A DNA stretch of 24,180 nt from JBFLVQ01 sp040758525. Lineage in GTDB: Bacteria; Acidobacteriota; Blastocatellia; Chloracidobacteriales; JADJPF01. Made by a program: the position numbers and the translations under genes. Shown here one piece after another: positions 22,828-24,180 of this stretch. Under the pieces are notes generated by a model. The model searched no databases and was not told the DNA's origin. It worked only from the letters and a program-made list of their open reading frames with translations. Position 1 is the first letter of the stretch. Each line of letters begins with the position of its first letter. The stretch lies in assembly GCA_040758525.1 (NCBI GenBank), contig JBFLVQ010000059.1, positions 1 through 24,180 on the forward strand, in the 5' to 3' direction.

Positions 22828-23940
22828 CTACTTCAAACCCTCTTGCCTGGGGTAGTCGCGGTGGTAGGAGTGGGTAAGATTTAGGGCACGTTGGTTGCCA
22901 TTCCAGATCAGGCGTGCCAATGCATCCTCATAATCGAGCCAGATCGAGTCGGTATGTTCATCTGGTGATATCCTGACAGGTTTTTTTGCTGTACACAGTG
23001 CAAAGGAGTATTCACGATTGATCTGTGGATCAGGATAAGAGCGCTTAAGTAGGCGTGGGTCCAGCAGAAAACTATGTATATATCCTAGATCGATCAATTC
23101 ACCATCAAGGCCAGTCTCTTCCTCAACCTCTCGGCGTGCTGCTGATGCTGGCGATTCCCCTCTTTTTATTCCCCCTGTCACTGGTTGCCAATAGCCGCCA
23201 CGCGCACGTGTACGACGCAGCAACAAGTATTGTGGAGTAGGTTGCTGGTTATCGTAGATGATTACTTGCACTGACTCATGGGCAATTGGTCTTGCGACTA
23301 TTTCACGTGCAAAGACATCGCCAAAATGGTGCATCAAACTTGCTTCTACTGCTTCTAGAGGAATAGGCGTGCCTGTTAAGCGTGCAAGCGAGGTAACCCC
23401 ACGATCCTTAATTCCACAAGGTACAATCAGATCAAAATAGCTAAGGTCGGTATTAACATTAAAAGCAAAGCCATGCATTGTGATCCAGCGCGAAATACGA
23501 ACACCAATCGCACCTAATTTCTCACGTCCAACCCAAATCCCTGTCAATCCTTTAACACGCTCGGCCTGTACACCAAAATCGGCTGCTGTACGTATCATCA
23601 CCTCTTCTAGATCACGTACATAAGCATGTACATCACAGCGATCAGGGGCAAGATTAAGAATTGGATAACCAACCAATTGGCCAGGGCCATGATAAGTAAT
23701 GTCGCCGCCGCGCCCAGTATGGTGCACCTCCACACTCAGGCGCGTAAGCAATTCTGGCGTAGCAATTAAATTAGCGTTTTTAGCATTACGTCCAAATGTG
23801 ATCACATTTGGGTGTTCAACGAGCAGCAGTGTATCTGTTACGAGGTCTTGCTTACGCGCTGCCAAAAAAGCTTGCTGGAGCGTAAGAGACTCCTCGTAAT
23901 CGACTAGTCCCAACCGCTTTACCTCGCAAACACGAGTCAT
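22828..23940 (-). CDS. lipB: LipB octanoyltransferase fused to a Nudix hydrolase
   Basis: In this 370-residue protein, residues 1-215 are LipB, which moves octanoyl from acyl carrier protein onto lipoyl domains. It has RGGDITYHGPGQLVGYPI (77-94), catalytic K141 (KLGAIGVRI) and C175 (IVPCGI). Residues 222-366 form a Nudix domain with an intact Nudix box (G256-x5-E262-x7-REVEEETGL, 270-278). The Nudix half resembles dihydroneopterin triphosphate/ADP-ribose-type hydrolases by its GGYWQPVTGG lead; its substrate is unknown. It starts 4 bases after the stop of an E2 acyltransferase, a natural target for lipoylation. Ordinary LipB ends near residue 220, so the extension is a real fusion with no stop or frame break between the halves. 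Confidence 0.92.
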   Translation of the reverse strand: MTRVCEVKRLGLVDYEESLTLQQAFLAARKQDLVTDTLLLVEHPNVITFGRNAKNANLIATPELLTRLSVEVHHTGRGGDITYHGPGQLVGYPILNLAPDRCDVHAYVRDLEEVMIRTAADFGVQAERVKGLTGIWVGREKLGAIGVRISRWITMHGFAFNVNTDLSYFDLIVPCGIKDRGVTSLARLTGTPIPLEAVEASLMHHFGDVFAREIVARPIAHESVQVIIYDNQQPTPQYLLLRRTRARGGYWQPVTGGIKRGESPASAARREVEEETGLDGELIDLGYIHSFLLDPRLLKRSYPDPQINREYSFALCTAKKPVRISPDEHTDSIWLDYEDALARLIWNGNQRALNLTHSYHRDYPRQEGLK

Positions 23941-23944
23941 TGGA

Positions 23945-24180
23945 TCACAGTTCAGTGGTAGTAAAGTTCTCTAGCGCCTTCTTCACATGTGCCATAAATT
24001 GATCGGCAACAGCACCATCAATCAATCGATGATCGAATGAGATACTGAAATATGCTTTAGTGCGTACAGCAATAGAGTCATCTTCATTGATTGCTAGTCG
24101 CTTCTCAATTGTGCCTATACCCATAATACCAACTTGTGGCTGGTTGATTATTGGTGTACCAAAGAGGCTGCCAAAGACAC
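23945..24180 (-). CDS. 2-oxoacid dehydrogenase E2 (dihydrolipoamide acyltransferase), C-terminal part
   Basis: The last 77 codons of a gene that continues past the right edge of the window. The translation begins FGSLFGTPIINQPQVGIMG and contains the catalytic SFDHRLIDGA motif (His and Asp of the acyltransferase), ending in an ordinary E2 C-terminus. It transfers acyl groups between lipoyl arms and CoA in pyruvate, 2-oxoglutarate or branched-chain complexes; the fragment does not show which. LipB follows 4 bases downstream, so lipoylation enzyme and lipoylated substrate share an operon. Confidence 0.92.
   Translation of the reverse strand, partial: VFGSLFGTPIINQPQVGIMGIGTIEKRLAINEDDSIAVRTKAYFSISFDHRLIDGAVADQFMAHVKKALENFTTTEL

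Overview
The window looks like a chromosomal segment of a free-living, moderately A+T-rich bacterium (G+C in the mid-40s percent, judged by eye). The best taxonomic hint is the first gene, a secreted VWA protein of the type common in Acidobacteriota. A PQQ sugar dehydrogenase with HYR-type repeats and a CHAT protease fit such a genome, but placement in Acidobacteriota (perhaps Blastocatellia) is inference. No rRNA, tRNA, CRISPR array, transposase or phage gene was seen.

Left part (1-6272, mostly + strand): a secreted VWA protein is followed 5 nt later by an NtrC-type response regulator; rpsU lies opposite. Then comes a tight four-gene + strand operon with mirrored order: DUF35 zinc-ribbon/OB protein, thiolase-fold protein, second thiolase-fold protein, second DUF35 protein. 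Neither thiolase-fold protein has a cysteine where the thiolase nucleophile should be.

Middle part (6377-12879): a small eight-cysteine protein, a FtsB/DivIC-like membrane coiled-coil protein whose gene appears to overlap the end of a phosphoglucomutase/phosphomannomutase gene, a Rieske ferredoxin, a secreted protein of unknown function, and a secreted PQQ-type sugar dehydrogenase with two tandem HYR-like repeats. The last two genes converge on a perfect 16-bp inverted repeat.

Right part (13079-24180, all minus strand). Read in transcription order it holds: the C-terminus of a 2-oxoacid dehydrogenase E2; a LipB-Nudix fusion; a CysM-like cysteine synthase; a JAMM peptidase; a ubiquitin-like/E1-like/rhodanese triple fusion; a stand-alone rhodanese that is a tandem copy of the fusion's last domain; the three subunits of a molybdenum hydroxylase resembling 4-hydroxybenzoyl-CoA reductase, including the extra cysteine insertion in the FAD subunit; a small membrane protein; and a CHAT caspase-like protease. 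The JAMM, ubiquitin-like/E1 and CysM set matches the logic of the mycobacterial CysO-Mec-CysM route to cysteine. Here, however, the sulfur carrier is buried at the N-terminus of its own activating enzyme, so its Gly-Gly is internal. The same sulfur-transfer proteins could instead serve the adjacent molybdenum enzyme.

The most interesting candidates are the carrier-E1-rhodanese fusion beside a JAMM protease, the mirrored DUF35/thiolase operon with lost thiolase active sites, the membrane protein plus CHAT protease pair, and the LipB-Nudix fusion.
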